Source of the DNA: an uncultured Collinsella sp.
GTDB lineage: Bacteria > Actinomycetota > Coriobacteriia > Coriobacteriales > Coriobacteriaceae
Direction: 5' to 3'
Length of the DNA: 17,300 nucleotides
Assembly: GCA_900547345.1 (NCBI GenBank)
Contig: URGG01000035.1
Span: 1-17,300, forward strand
Shown here: positions 6,975 through 13,586 of the stretch, one piece after another
Layout: the number at the start of each line of letters is the position of its first letter
Position numbering within the stretch: position 1 is the stretch's first letter
Notes under the pieces: model-generated
Databases searched by the model: none
Told to the model about the DNA's origin: nothing
Seen by the model: the letters and a program-made list of their open reading frames with translations, nothing else
Program-made: the position numbers and the translations under genes

Positions 6975-9900
6975 ATGGACGCCATTAACGATTGGGAAAA
7001 CCAAGCGCTCACCCACAGGAACCGCCTGGCACCCCATGCGTACTTTATGGGTTACGAGACCGCCGATCTCGCTGCAACGTACAGCCGCGAGCTGTCGCGC
7101 GGGTTTGTCCAGCTGTCCGGCTCGTGGCAGTTCCGCCTCTTTGAGGGCCCCGCTACCGTCTCCAACGAGGAACTCTCCACGTACAAGCCCGAGTGGGATC
7201 ACGTGGAGGTTCCGCACCTGTGGCAGGTGGACGGCTATGGCAACCTTGCCTACACCGACGAGGGTTTCCCGTTCCCGGTTGATCAGCCGTTCGTTCCCTC
7301 CGACGACCCCACGGGCGTCTACCAGCGCATCGTCAACCTTCCCGCCGTTCCTGCTGGCGCTCGCGAGATCATTCGCTTCGACGGCATCGAGAGCTATGGC
7401 GAGCTGTACGTCAACGGTCAGTATATCGGCATGACCAAGGGTTCGCGCCTGTCTGCCGAGTTCGACGTGACCGACGCGCTTGTCGAGGGCGACAACCTGT
7501 TTGCGGTCAAGGTCCTGCAGTACAGCGATGGCAGCTATATCGAGGACCAGGATATGTGGTGGGCCTCGGGCATCTTCCGCGATGTGTACCTTATGCAGCG
7601 TCCCGCCGCGCACCTGGTCGACTTTAGGTTTCGCACGCACCGCGAGGGCGATACCGCTCTGATTACGCTCGATACGGTTGCCGAGGGCTCTTCCCGCGTT
7701 GTGTTTACGCTCAGCGATGGCGAGAACGTGGTGGCTGCGGGCGAGTGCGTCGACGGCCATGCCGAGTGCGGCGTGACCGATGCCCACTTCTGGAATCCCG
7801 AGGACCCCTTCCTCTACGACCTTACGTTTGAGGTCTACGACGGTGACCAGGTCAGCGAGTACGTCCCGCATCGCCAGGGTCTTGCCGAGGTGACGGTCGA
7901 GGGCAATCATATCTACCTCAACGGCACTTACTTTAAGATGCATGGCGTCAACCGCCACGATCACGACGATCACAAGGGCCGCGCCGTGGGCCTCGATCGC
8001 ATGCGCCGCGACCTGGAGCTCATGAAGCAGCACAACATCAACGCGGTGCGCACGTCCCACTACGCCAACGACCCGCGCTTTTACGAGCTGTGCGACGAGT
8101 ATGGCATCATGCTGGTCGCCGAGACCGATATGGAGAGCCACGGCTTCGAGAATATCGGCAATATCGCCCTGGTCACCGACGACCCGGCATGGGAGCCGGC
8201 CTACGTCGACCGCATTGAGCGCCTGGTGATGCAGGAACGCAATCACGCCTGCATCATTATGTGGTCCATGGGCAACGAGAGCGGCTATGGCTGCAACATC
8301 CGCGCGATGTACGCCAAGGCTCACGAGCTCGATGGTCGTCCGGTCCATTACGAGGAGGATCGCAACGCCGATACCGTCGACGTTATCTCCACCATGTACT
8401 CCCGCGTGTCGCAGATGAACGACTTTGGTGAGCATCCATTCCCCAAGCCGCGCATCAACTGCGAGTACGGTCACTCCATGGGCAACGGCCCCGGAGGCCT
8501 GTCCGAGTATCAGGAGGTCTTCGATCGCTGGGATTGCATCCAAGGCCAGTTTATCTGGGAATGGTGCGACCACGGTCTGGCTGCTGTGACCGAGGACGGC
8601 ATTGCCTACGATATGTATGGCGGCGACAACGGCGATTACCCCAACAACAGCAACTTCTGCATCGATGGCATGGTGTTCCCCTGGCAGCAGCCGAGCCCGG
8701 GCCTTACCGAGTACGGCCAGGTCATCTGCCCGGTTCGCATGGCTTATGACGCCGAGGCGGGCGAGCTGACTGTCACCAACAAGCGCTGGTTTACCACCCT
8801 CGAGGATGTTTGCCTGTCGGCGGAGACCCTGGTGGACGGCGACGTGGTCTGCCGCAAGACGCTCATGCCCGGTGCGGTTGCCCCCGGCGAGTCCGTCCAG
8901 CTTCCGCTGGTGATTCGCGAGGCCGCGGTAGGCGAGACCCTGCTGACCGTGCGCGCCTACACCATGGCCGCTCACGTCTGGTGCGAGCCGATGTTCCAGC
9001 TGGGTGCAAGCCAGTTTGCCATCGCAAACCATCCGGCGCCGGCCATCGCCGCCCCAGCTCGTCCTGAGCTTACGGTCGAGGAGACCGAGCAGGAGATTCG
9101 CATTCACTCCCTCAACGGCGAGCTGACCTTCAGCAAGGTAAACGGCACCGTGAGCAAGTGGAAGGCATCCGGCCGTGACGTCATGGCCTCTGGTCCCCAG
9201 GTTGGTTTTTGGCATCCGCTCGTCGATAACCACGCCCAGGAGTATGACTCACTGTGGAAGGACAACTTCATCGATGTGATGCAGACGTCTACCCGCAAGG
9301 TTTCTTGGAAGCAGGACGGCAATGCGGTCGTCGTTACCGTGAGCCAGCGTATCGCTCCTCCCGTCCGCGCGTTCGGCATGCGCGTCGAGCTTGTCTACAC
9401 CGTGCTTCCGAGCGGACGCGTTGACCTCAAGGTTTCCGGCGAGCCCTACGGTGACTATTCGGACATCATCCCGCGCATCGGCATCTCCTTCGAGGTCCCC
9501 GGTTGCGATCGCGCCGTCGAGTGGTATGGCCACGGCCCGGGCGAGAACTATCCGGACTCGCTGCGCGCCAACCCGGTCGGTCATTACCGCACCACGGTCG
9601 ACGATATGTTCACGCCCTACGTTATGCCTCAGGACTGCGCCAACCGCGAGGGTACCCGCTGGGTTGCTCTGCGCTCTAGCCACGGTGACGGTCTGGTCGT
9701 GACGCGTCCGAGCGACGCCGCTTCCAACCCGTTCTCGTTCTCGGCATGGCCCTATAGCTGCGAGGCCATCGATAACGCCAAGCACGTCTACGACCTTGTC
9801 AAGGGCGATACGGTCACGGTCAACATCAACGACCAACTGCTCGGCCTTGGCTCGAACTCTTGGGGTTCCGAGGTGCTCGATTCCTATCGCACCCGTTTTG

Positions 9901-9983
9901 AGAGCTTCAGCTTTGAGGTGTCCCTGCGACCGCTAACGTCTGCCGATCTGGCTCAGGCACTGGCACCCATTAAGGAGGCATAA
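6975..9983 (+). CDS. ebgA: Beta-galactosidase, GH2 family, EbgA type
   Basis: A 1002-residue glycoside hydrolase family 2 beta-galactosidase, cleaving lactose and related beta-galactosides. Domain order: sugar-binding jelly roll (about 45-220), immunoglobulin-like domain (225-320), TIM-barrel catalytic domain (about 320-610), a second beta domain, and a C-terminal Bgal-small domain (about 720-1000, with WYGHGPGENYPDS). The acid/base is Glu435 in WSMGNESGYG; the nucleophile is Glu497 in NCEYGHSMGNGPG. The segment KMHGVNRHDHDDHKG matches the conserved His region of LacZ-type enzymes. No signal peptide is visible, so it is cytoplasmic. GAAGGAG precedes the start. It is followed after 3 bp by ebgC, and that pairing is why I call it EbgA type rather than plain LacZ. 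It is regulated by the divergent LacI repressor through O1-O3. Confidence 0.96.
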   Translation: MDAINDWENQALTHRNRLAPHAYFMGYETADLAATYSRELSRGFVQLSGSWQFRLFEGPATVSNEELSTYKPEWDHVEVPHLWQVDGYGNLAYTDEGFPFPVDQPFVPSDDPTGVYQRIVNLPAVPAGAREIIRFDGIESYGELYVNGQYIGMTKGSRLSAEFDVTDALVEGDNLFAVKVLQYSDGSYIEDQDMWWASGIFRDVYLMQRPAAHLVDFRFRTHREGDTALITLDTVAEGSSRVVFTLSDGENVVAAGECVDGHAECGVTDAHFWNPEDPFLYDLTFEVYDGDQVSEYVPHRQGLAEVTVEGNHIYLNGTYFKMHGVNRHDHDDHKGRAVGLDRMRRDLELMKQHNINAVRTSHYANDPRFYELCDEYGIMLVAETDMESHGFENIGNIALVTDDPAWEPAYVDRIERLVMQERNHACIIMWSMGNESGYGCNIRAMYAKAHELDGRPVHYEEDRNADTVDVISTMYSRVSQMNDFGEHPFPKPRINCEYGHSMGNGPGGLSEYQEVFDRWDCIQGQFIWEWCDHGLAAVTEDGIAYDMYGGDNGDYPNNSNFCIDGMVFPWQQPSPGLTEYGQVICPVRMAYDAEAGELTVTNKRWFTTLEDVCLSAETLVDGDVVCRKTLMPGAVAPGESVQLPLVIREAAVGETLLTVRAYTMAAHVWCEPMFQLGASQFAIANHPAPAIAAPARPELTVEETEQEIRIHSLNGELTFSKVNGTVSKWKASGRDVMASGPQVGFWHPLVDNHAQEYDSLWKDNFIDVMQTSTRKVSWKQDGNAVVVTVSQRIAPPVRAFGMRVELVYTVLPSGRVDLKVSGEPYGDYSDIIPRIGISFEVPGCDRAVEWYGHGPGENYPDSLRANPVGHYRTTVDDMFTPYVMPQDCANREGTRWVALRSSHGDGLVVTRPSDAASNPFSFSAWPYSCEAIDNAKHVYDLVKGDTVTVNINDQLLGLGSNSWGSEVLDSYRTRFESFSFEVSLRPLTSADLAQALAPIKEA

Positions 9984-9986
9984 GTC

Positions 9987-10442
9987 ATGCATGTCTTTAA
10001 CTCGCGCGCCGATTTCGACGCTCAGATGAAGTCCGTCAAGAAGTGGATGCGTACCGGACAGGCGCTCGACGGCGTTTCTGAACTGCAGCACGATGTGGCG
10101 TACTCCATCGGCGACTCGTTGGTGTACTGGTGGGTCTATGCCCGCGAGGCCGCAACCGCCGATCTGGTCGGTCACCGTCGCTACCATGCCGTGCTCGCCC
10201 CGCTCGACGGCAATCTGACCGTTGAGGTGGCTTCCAAGGCCGATCTTACCTGTACGCGCGCCTACAGCGATATCGATGATTGCGAGCGCTTTGAGGGGGC
10301 GGGGGAGACCGTGACGATTCCCGCCGGCGGCGTTGCCGTCGTCGAGATCGACGAGGCTTACCGTGTTATCGCCGAGGCTTCGGATCCCCGCGTCGTGGTA
10401 CTGCACGTGACGGTCGAAGGTTATTCCTTCCCCAACAAGTAG
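9987..10442 (+). CDS. ebgC: EbgC-like beta-galactosidase accessory subunit
   Basis: A 151-residue protein of the YhcH/YjgK/YiaL (DUF386) family. It closely matches what I recall of E. coli EbgC (149 residues): AYSIGDSLVYW (38-48), VGHRRYHAVL (60-69), the GETVTIP segment, IDEAYRVI and a C-terminal VVLHVTVEGYSFPNK. In E. coli, EbgC binds EbgA and is needed for full activity. The family has a cupin-like fold with metal-binding His/Glu residues. Its Shine-Dalgarno (AAGGAGG, 9972-9978) lies within the last codons of ebgA, and the genes are 3 bp apart, so translation is coupled and the two subunits are probably made in similar amounts. Confidence 0.93.
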   Translation: MHVFNSRADFDAQMKSVKKWMRTGQALDGVSELQHDVAYSIGDSLVYWWVYAREAATADLVGHRRYHAVLAPLDGNLTVEVASKADLTCTRAYSDIDDCERFEGAGETVTIPAGGVAVVEIDEAYRVIAEASDPRVVVLHVTVEGYSFPNK

Positions 10443-10467
10443 TATTCGTCCGTTTGCTTCGCGCCGT

Positions 10468-10511
10468 TAAGGGGGATGGCTTTGTTGACTCCCTTTTCCC
10501 CATTCCCCTTA
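10468..10511 (+). terminator. Long hairpin after ebgC
   Basis: A 12-bp stem with one G-U pair: TAAGGGGGATGG (10468-10479) with CCATTCCCCTTA (10500-10511), and a 20-nt loop. No T-run follows, so termination by this hairpin alone is doubtful; it could instead protect the 3' end of the ebgAC message. Confidence 0.45.
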
Positions 10512-10520
10512 GCAGGTGCG

Positions 10521-10555
10521 CCGTCCGCGATTGCACTTGCAGCTCGGACGGTTTT
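10521..10555 (+). terminator. Probable rho-independent terminator between ebgC and the permease
   Basis: A perfect 7-bp stem CCGTCCG (10521-10527) / CGGACGG (10545-10551) followed by TTTT. It ends about 30 bp before the permease start, so it could end the ebgAC message or act as an attenuator for the permease. Confidence 0.6.
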
Positions 10556-10587
10556 GGATGACATTTAACAGATGATTGGGAGGGCTT

Positions 10588-12051
10588 ATGAGCTCTGAAA
10601 AACGAGGAACGATCGGTTCGTTCGCTCTGCTGGGCATGACGGTCGCCGCCGTGTTCGGTATCAAGAACATCATCAACAACAACGCGGCCATCGGCTTGGC
10701 AGCTGCGCCGTCGTTCTTCTTCGCCACGCTTTTGTACTTTGTCCCCTATACCCTGGTTACCGCCGAGTTCGTCGGCCTCAACAAGGACTCCGAGTCGGGC
10801 GTGTACGCATGGGTTAAGACCTCGATGGGTGGTCGCTGGGCGTTCCTGACGGCATTTAGCTACTGGTTTGTTAACCTGTTCTTCTTTGCGTCCGTCCTGC
10901 CCAACGTCATCATCTACGCGAGCTACGTGTTCTTTGGTGCCAACGCCGAGCTTTCGCAGCTGTGGATCACCATTATCGAGATCGTCGTCTTTGCTATCGC
11001 CACGTGGGTTTCGACCAAGGGCGCTAAGTGGATCGGCTCCATTTCCTCCTTCGGTTCGACCGCGGCTCTCGGCCTGACTGCCGTGTTCATCCTGCTGTCC
11101 CTGGCTGCTGCCTTTGGCGGCGTTGAGTTCGCTACGGCTCCCACGCCCGCCAACATGGCTCCCGACATGAGCAACTTCGCCACTATGTGGGGCTTCTTCG
11201 GTACGCTTGCCTGGATCATCCAGGGCGTTGGCGGCGCTGAGTCCGTCGGCGTGTTCCTTAACGACCTTAAGGGCGGCGTCAAGGCCTTCGTGCGCACCGT
11301 CGTTATCGCCGGCCTGACCATCGGCCTTCTGTATGCAGGAGCTTCGCTGCTGGTTAACCTGTTCATCCCCGAGGGCGGCGTTGCCATCTCCACCGGCATC
11401 TTCGACGTGTTCGGCGCTGTCTTTGCCCACTTTGGCATTCCCATGGAAGTGTCCACGCGCGTCATCGGCCTGATCCTTCTCGCCGCTACGCTGGGCTCCC
11501 TCATGATGTGGACCTCCGCTCCCATCAAGGTCTTCTTCACCGAGATCCCCAAGGGCGTCTTTGGTAGCAAGATCGTCGAGCTCAACGAGCATGGCATTCC
11601 TGCCCGCGCTGCCTGGCTGCAGTTCGCCATCGTCGTCCCCATCCTGATCATCCCGGCCCTGGGCTCTGGTAACCTCGACGACCTGCTCATGATTGTCACC
11701 AACATGACGGCTGCCACCGCTCTGCTCCCGCCGCTGCTGATCCTGCTTGCCTACTTTATGCTGCGCAAGAACTTCGACGCTGCTCCCCGTGGCTTCCGCA
11801 TGGGCTCGCGTGCCTTTGGCCTGGTCATTGCTGCATTCCTGCTTGTGGTCTTCTGCTTCGTGCTTATCTGCGGCACAATTCCGCTCGATCAGCCGCTGTG
11901 GCTGACGCTGGTCTACAACGTTGGCGGTGTGGTTGTCTTCCTGGGCCTTGCCGTGATGTGGTACAACCGCTATATCAACCGTCTGCGCGAGACCGATCCC
12001 GAGGCTGCCGAGAGCGAGCTGCGCCCCTCCGTCCTCGACATGATGGAGTAG
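10588..12051 (+). CDS. APC-superfamily amino-acid permease/antiporter
   Basis: A 487-residue integral membrane protein with about twelve hydrophobic segments. It starts GTIGSFALLGMTVAAVFGIKN, which fits TM1 of the amino-acid/polyamine/organocation (APC) superfamily with its broken, glycine-containing helix. The overall pattern resembles the glutamate:GABA antiporter/YjeM branch; I cannot name the substrate. The C-terminus is a short charged tail (residues about 464-487). The ATG at 10588 is chosen because GGGAGGG lies 4 bp upstream; a TTG at 10576 would place the ribosome binding site inside the gene. It sits between a probable terminator and a strong terminator, so it is likely its own unit. 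Its position after ebgC does not make it a lactose transporter, since the family does not fit. Confidence 0.88.
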   Translation: MSSEKRGTIGSFALLGMTVAAVFGIKNIINNNAAIGLAAAPSFFFATLLYFVPYTLVTAEFVGLNKDSESGVYAWVKTSMGGRWAFLTAFSYWFVNLFFFASVLPNVIIYASYVFFGANAELSQLWITIIEIVVFAIATWVSTKGAKWIGSISSFGSTAALGLTAVFILLSLAAAFGGVEFATAPTPANMAPDMSNFATMWGFFGTLAWIIQGVGGAESVGVFLNDLKGGVKAFVRTVVIAGLTIGLLYAGASLLVNLFIPEGGVAISTGIFDVFGAVFAHFGIPMEVSTRVIGLILLAATLGSLMMWTSAPIKVFFTEIPKGVFGSKIVELNEHGIPARAAWLQFAIVVPILIIPALGSGNLDDLLMIVTNMTAATALLPPLLILLAYFMLRKNFDAAPRGFRMGSRAFGLVIAAFLLVVFCFVLICGTIPLDQPLWLTLVYNVGGVVVFLGLAVMWYNRYINRLRETDPEAAESELRPSVLDMME

Positions 12052-12098
12052 CGGCTAGGATTAATCTACGGCTGTGGAATAAATCGATTCCCTTTCCT

Positions 12099-12130
12099 AA
12101 GGAGGGGCCTTACGAGGCCCCTCCTTTTGT
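12099..12130 (+). terminator. Rho-independent terminator of the permease gene
   Basis: A perfect 11-bp stem: AAGGAGGGGCC (12099-12109) with GGCCCCTCCTT (12116-12126), a 6-nt loop, and a T-rich tail (TTGTGTTTT). It begins 48 bp after the stop. Confidence 0.92.
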
Positions 12131-12150
12131 GTTTTGGGGCATGGTTTTGG

Positions 12151-12380
12151 ACCCCGTGTTCAAAAAATGCCAAATATGAGTACTGCTGCAAAAAAGGTGC
12201 CATATTTTTCGGTCTGTTTTGAGCGAAAATGGGCTCACAATCAATTTATCTAACCCCCTGTAAAGGGCGTTTGACGGCTTTCAACCTCTTCGAATCGCTC
12301 AAATTAGGCAATTTGCTCTCAATTTTGCTGCTACTAAATTGGTGACAGTACTCATATTTGCCACTTTTTGCCCACGGGGT
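12151..12380. mobile_element. 230-bp MITE-like element with 35-bp terminal inverted repeats
   Basis: The left end (12151-12185) and the reverse complement of the right end (12346-12380) agree at 31 of 35 positions, both beginning ACCCCGTG and ending in the same 15 bases CAAATATGAGTACTG. A second, inner inverted repeat pairs TTTGAGCGA (12218-12226) with TCGCTCAAA (12295-12303). The interior is clearly AT-richer than the flanking genes and has no credible ORF. I see no target-site duplication (flanks TTTTGG and ATCCGG). The structure fits a non-autonomous transposable element or a repeated structured intergenic element. A second copy elsewhere in the genome would be needed to call it mobile. 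Together with the flanks (12131-12473) this accounts for the gene-free gap. Confidence 0.65.
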
Positions 12381-12412
12381 ATCCGGAGGGGCTCTCGGCA
12401 GGCATCTAACGC

Positions 12413-12418
12413 TACAAT
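12413..12418 (+). promoter_or_regulatory. Possible -10 of the HPr-like gene
   Basis: TACAAT lies 56 bp upstream of the start, just outside the right end of the 230-bp element. I see no convincing -35 at the expected distance, so this is weak. Confidence 0.3.
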
Positions 12419-12473
12419 AACTACCACGTGGCTGGGTTTTGCCGGCCGAATGTGCGATGTCGTGGGAGGGGAC

Positions 12474-12722
12474 ATGGTCGAGTTTACAAAGACGATTAAA
12501 GATCCGTTGGGATTACATGCCCGCCCGGTTGCGCTGCTCTATGACATCATTGCCAAGCATCGTAGCGACGTGTCAGTCAGTATCGGCGATCGCCACACGG
12601 ATGGCCGCGACGTTATAGGGCTCATGGCACTCTGCGGCGAATGTGGCGAAGACGTCGTGTTCCGCGTTTCGGGCGTGGATGAGGCCTCCTGCGTCACGTC
12701 GATCAGAAACCTCTCACTTTAA
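12474..12722 (+). CDS. HPr-like phosphocarrier protein with Asp at position 46
   Basis: An 82-residue HPr-family protein of the phosphoenolpyruvate:sugar phosphotransferase system, slightly shorter than usual (85-90). The phosphorylation-site motif is intact, GLHARPV, with His15 and Arg17 at canonical positions, so it could accept phosphate from enzyme I. At the regulatory site, where HPr normally reads K-S-I-M around Ser46, this protein reads R-D-V-I (45-48), putting Asp exactly at 46. HPr kinase therefore cannot modify it. The ATG at 12474 is chosen by GGGAGGGG just upstream; upstream in-frame starts would read through the 230-bp element. There is no ptsI or other PTS gene next to it, and it has its own terminator, so it may be a specialised paralog rather than the general HPr. 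Confidence 0.9.
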   Translation: MVEFTKTIKDPLGLHARPVALLYDIIAKHRSDVSVSIGDRHTDGRDVIGLMALCGECGEDVVFRVSGVDEASCVTSIRNLSL

Positions 12723-12735
12723 CCGCAATAATGTG

Positions 12736-12760
12736 GCAAAGGGGCAGTCCCCTCTGTTGC
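12736..12760 (+). other. Small hairpin after the HPr-like gene
   Basis: GCAA (12736-12739) and AGGGG (12740-12744) pair with CCCCT (12749-12753) and TTGC (12757-12760) around a CAGT loop, with a 3-nt bulge. No T-run follows. The main terminator is the next hairpin; this one may be a processing or stability element. Confidence 0.35.
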
Positions 12761-12776
12761 ATAAATTGGTATGACA

Positions 12777-12814
12777 AGGCACCGCAAAGAGATGGTCTTT
12801 GCGGTGCCTCTTTT
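12777..12814 (+). terminator. Rho-independent terminator of the HPr-like gene
   Basis: A perfect 14-bp stem: AGGCACCGCAAAGA (12777-12790) with TCTTTGCGGTGCCT (12796-12809), a 5-nt loop, then C and TTTT. It isolates the HPr-like gene from the feo genes. Confidence 0.94.
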
Positions 12815-12861
12815 GTTTCGTAAAGGAAACTTTTTCGAAATCTAAATGGGGACCCTTTCCA

Positions 12862-12915
12862 AAAAGTTAACCACGTGTTAGTTTACTAAAGCGAACATAG
12901 ACGTGGTTAACTTTT
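12862..12915 (+). promoter_or_regulatory. Long inverted repeat upstream of the first feoA (candidate iron operator or leader)
   Basis: Perfect 15-bp arms AAAAGTTAACCACGT (12862-12876) and ACGTGGTTAACTTTT (12901-12915), separated by 24 bp that contain a second dyad, TTAGTttACTAA (12878-12889). A further AACTTTTT (12828-12835) can pair with the left arm, so two alternative foldings are possible if the region is transcribed. The position between a terminator and feoA suggests control of feo transcription, most likely by a metal-dependent repressor of the DtxR/IdeR or Fur type; this is inferred from context. No clean -35/-10 pair is visible. Confidence 0.6.
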
Positions 12916-12958
12916 ATCGCGTCGATGTTGAGGACGAACTGACGTAAGGAGCTTACTC

Positions 12959-13201
12959 ATGTCTTGCGGACCGCAGATGCCGGCTATGCCGCTTTCGATG
13001 GTAAAGGCGGGCGAAACCGTGCGCGTGTCTCGTGTAAAGGGCAATGAGGACATGAAGCACCACCTCAAGGACCTCGGCTTTGTCGAGGGCAGCGAGATCC
13101 ACGTGGTGAGCTCGAGTGGCGCCAACATCATCGTCACGGTGCTGGGCGCACGCTTTGGCATCGATTCCAAGGTCGCCATGCACATCATGACCGTCGGTTA
13201 G
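12959..13201 (+). CDS. feoA: FeoA-family protein (first copy)
   Basis: An 80-residue FeoA-type SH3-fold protein. The core begins at about residue 10 (MPLSMVKAGETVRVSRVKG) and continues with KHHLKDLGFVEGSEIHVVSS, the family's conserved L-x-x-L-G-F/L-x-x-G signature. It ends in the beta-strand GARFGIDSKVAMHIMTV. FeoA acts in the cytoplasm and is thought to interact with FeoB to support Fe(II) uptake. An eight- to nine-residue extension with one Cys (MSCGPQMPA) precedes the core. The start has TAAGGAGC upstream. It is 40 bp from the second FeoA and likely co-transcribed with it. Confidence 0.93.
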   Translation: MSCGPQMPAMPLSMVKAGETVRVSRVKGNEDMKHHLKDLGFVEGSEIHVVSSSGANIIVTVLGARFGIDSKVAMHIMTVG

Positions 13202-13241
13202 TCGTCGGTATTTCTGTACGCACTGAAAGGGGGACACGTAA

Positions 13242-13463
13242 ATGAAGACGTTGGGTGACGTTAAGGTGGGCGAGAGCTCCACCATCGTCAAGCTTCACGG
13301 TGAGGGTGCGCTTCGCCGCCACCTTATGGACCTGGGGCTCATCAAGGGCACTTCGTTCAAGGTCGTGAAGGTTGCACCGCTCGGTGATCCGGTCGAGATC
13401 AACGTGCGCGGCTACGAGCTTTCCATCCGCAAGGAGGAGGCCGCCGTCGTCGAGGTCCAGTAA
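13242..13463 (+). CDS. feoA: FeoA-family protein (second copy)
   Basis: A 73-residue FeoA with the same fold: MKTLGDVKVGESSTIVKLHG, RRHLMDLGLIKGTSFKVVKVAPLGDPVEINVRGYELSIRKEEAAVVEV. It carries the more typical FeoA C-terminus (G-D-P-V/I-E-I..G-Y-x-L-S-I-R-K). It is clearly diverged from the first copy, so it is not a recent duplication. AAAGGGGG precedes the ATG. The gap to feoB is 123 bp and contains a candidate internal promoter and operator. Two feoA genes ahead of one feoB is a known arrangement in anaerobes; the division of labour is unknown. Confidence 0.94.
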   Translation: MKTLGDVKVGESSTIVKLHGEGALRRHLMDLGLIKGTSFKVVKVAPLGDPVEINVRGYELSIRKEEAAVVEVQ

Positions 13464-13491
13464 GGACTCGCGGCTTATATTTCTGCAGATA

Positions 13492-13516
13492 AAGTTAGGT
13501 TTTTCTAACTTATACT
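13492..13516 (+). promoter_or_regulatory. Candidate metal-regulator box and -10 ahead of feoB
   Basis: AAGTTAG (13492-13498) and CTAACTT (13505-13511) form a perfect 7-bp inverted repeat around a 6-bp spacer. Directly after it TATACT (13511-13516) looks like a -10. The TTAG-N6-CTAA core is reminiscent of DtxR/IdeR-type iron boxes (TTAGGTTAG...CTAACCTAA). No good -35 is seen. A regulator bound here would cover the -10/-35 region and allow feoB to be controlled separately from the feoA pair. Confidence 0.5.
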
Positions 13517-13586
13517 TGCAACGTTGAAGCACATTATCCAGCCCGCGCGGAGAAAGCAGCGCAGGCACACAAGGAAGAAGGATTGA

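Noticed and set aside
6951..9233. Long open frame antisense to ebgA
   Set aside because: Low-complexity composition rich in V, A, H and D without any domain; it is a shadow of the beta-galactosidase gene.
10588..12051. Lactose transporter for the ebg operon
   Set aside because: The protein is an APC-type amino-acid permease by its TM1 pattern and length, and a probable terminator separates it from ebgC.
12339..12473. Upstream extension of the HPr-like protein
   Set aside because: It would read through the end of the 230-bp element; HPr homology begins exactly at the ATG at 12474 with its own Shine-Dalgarno.
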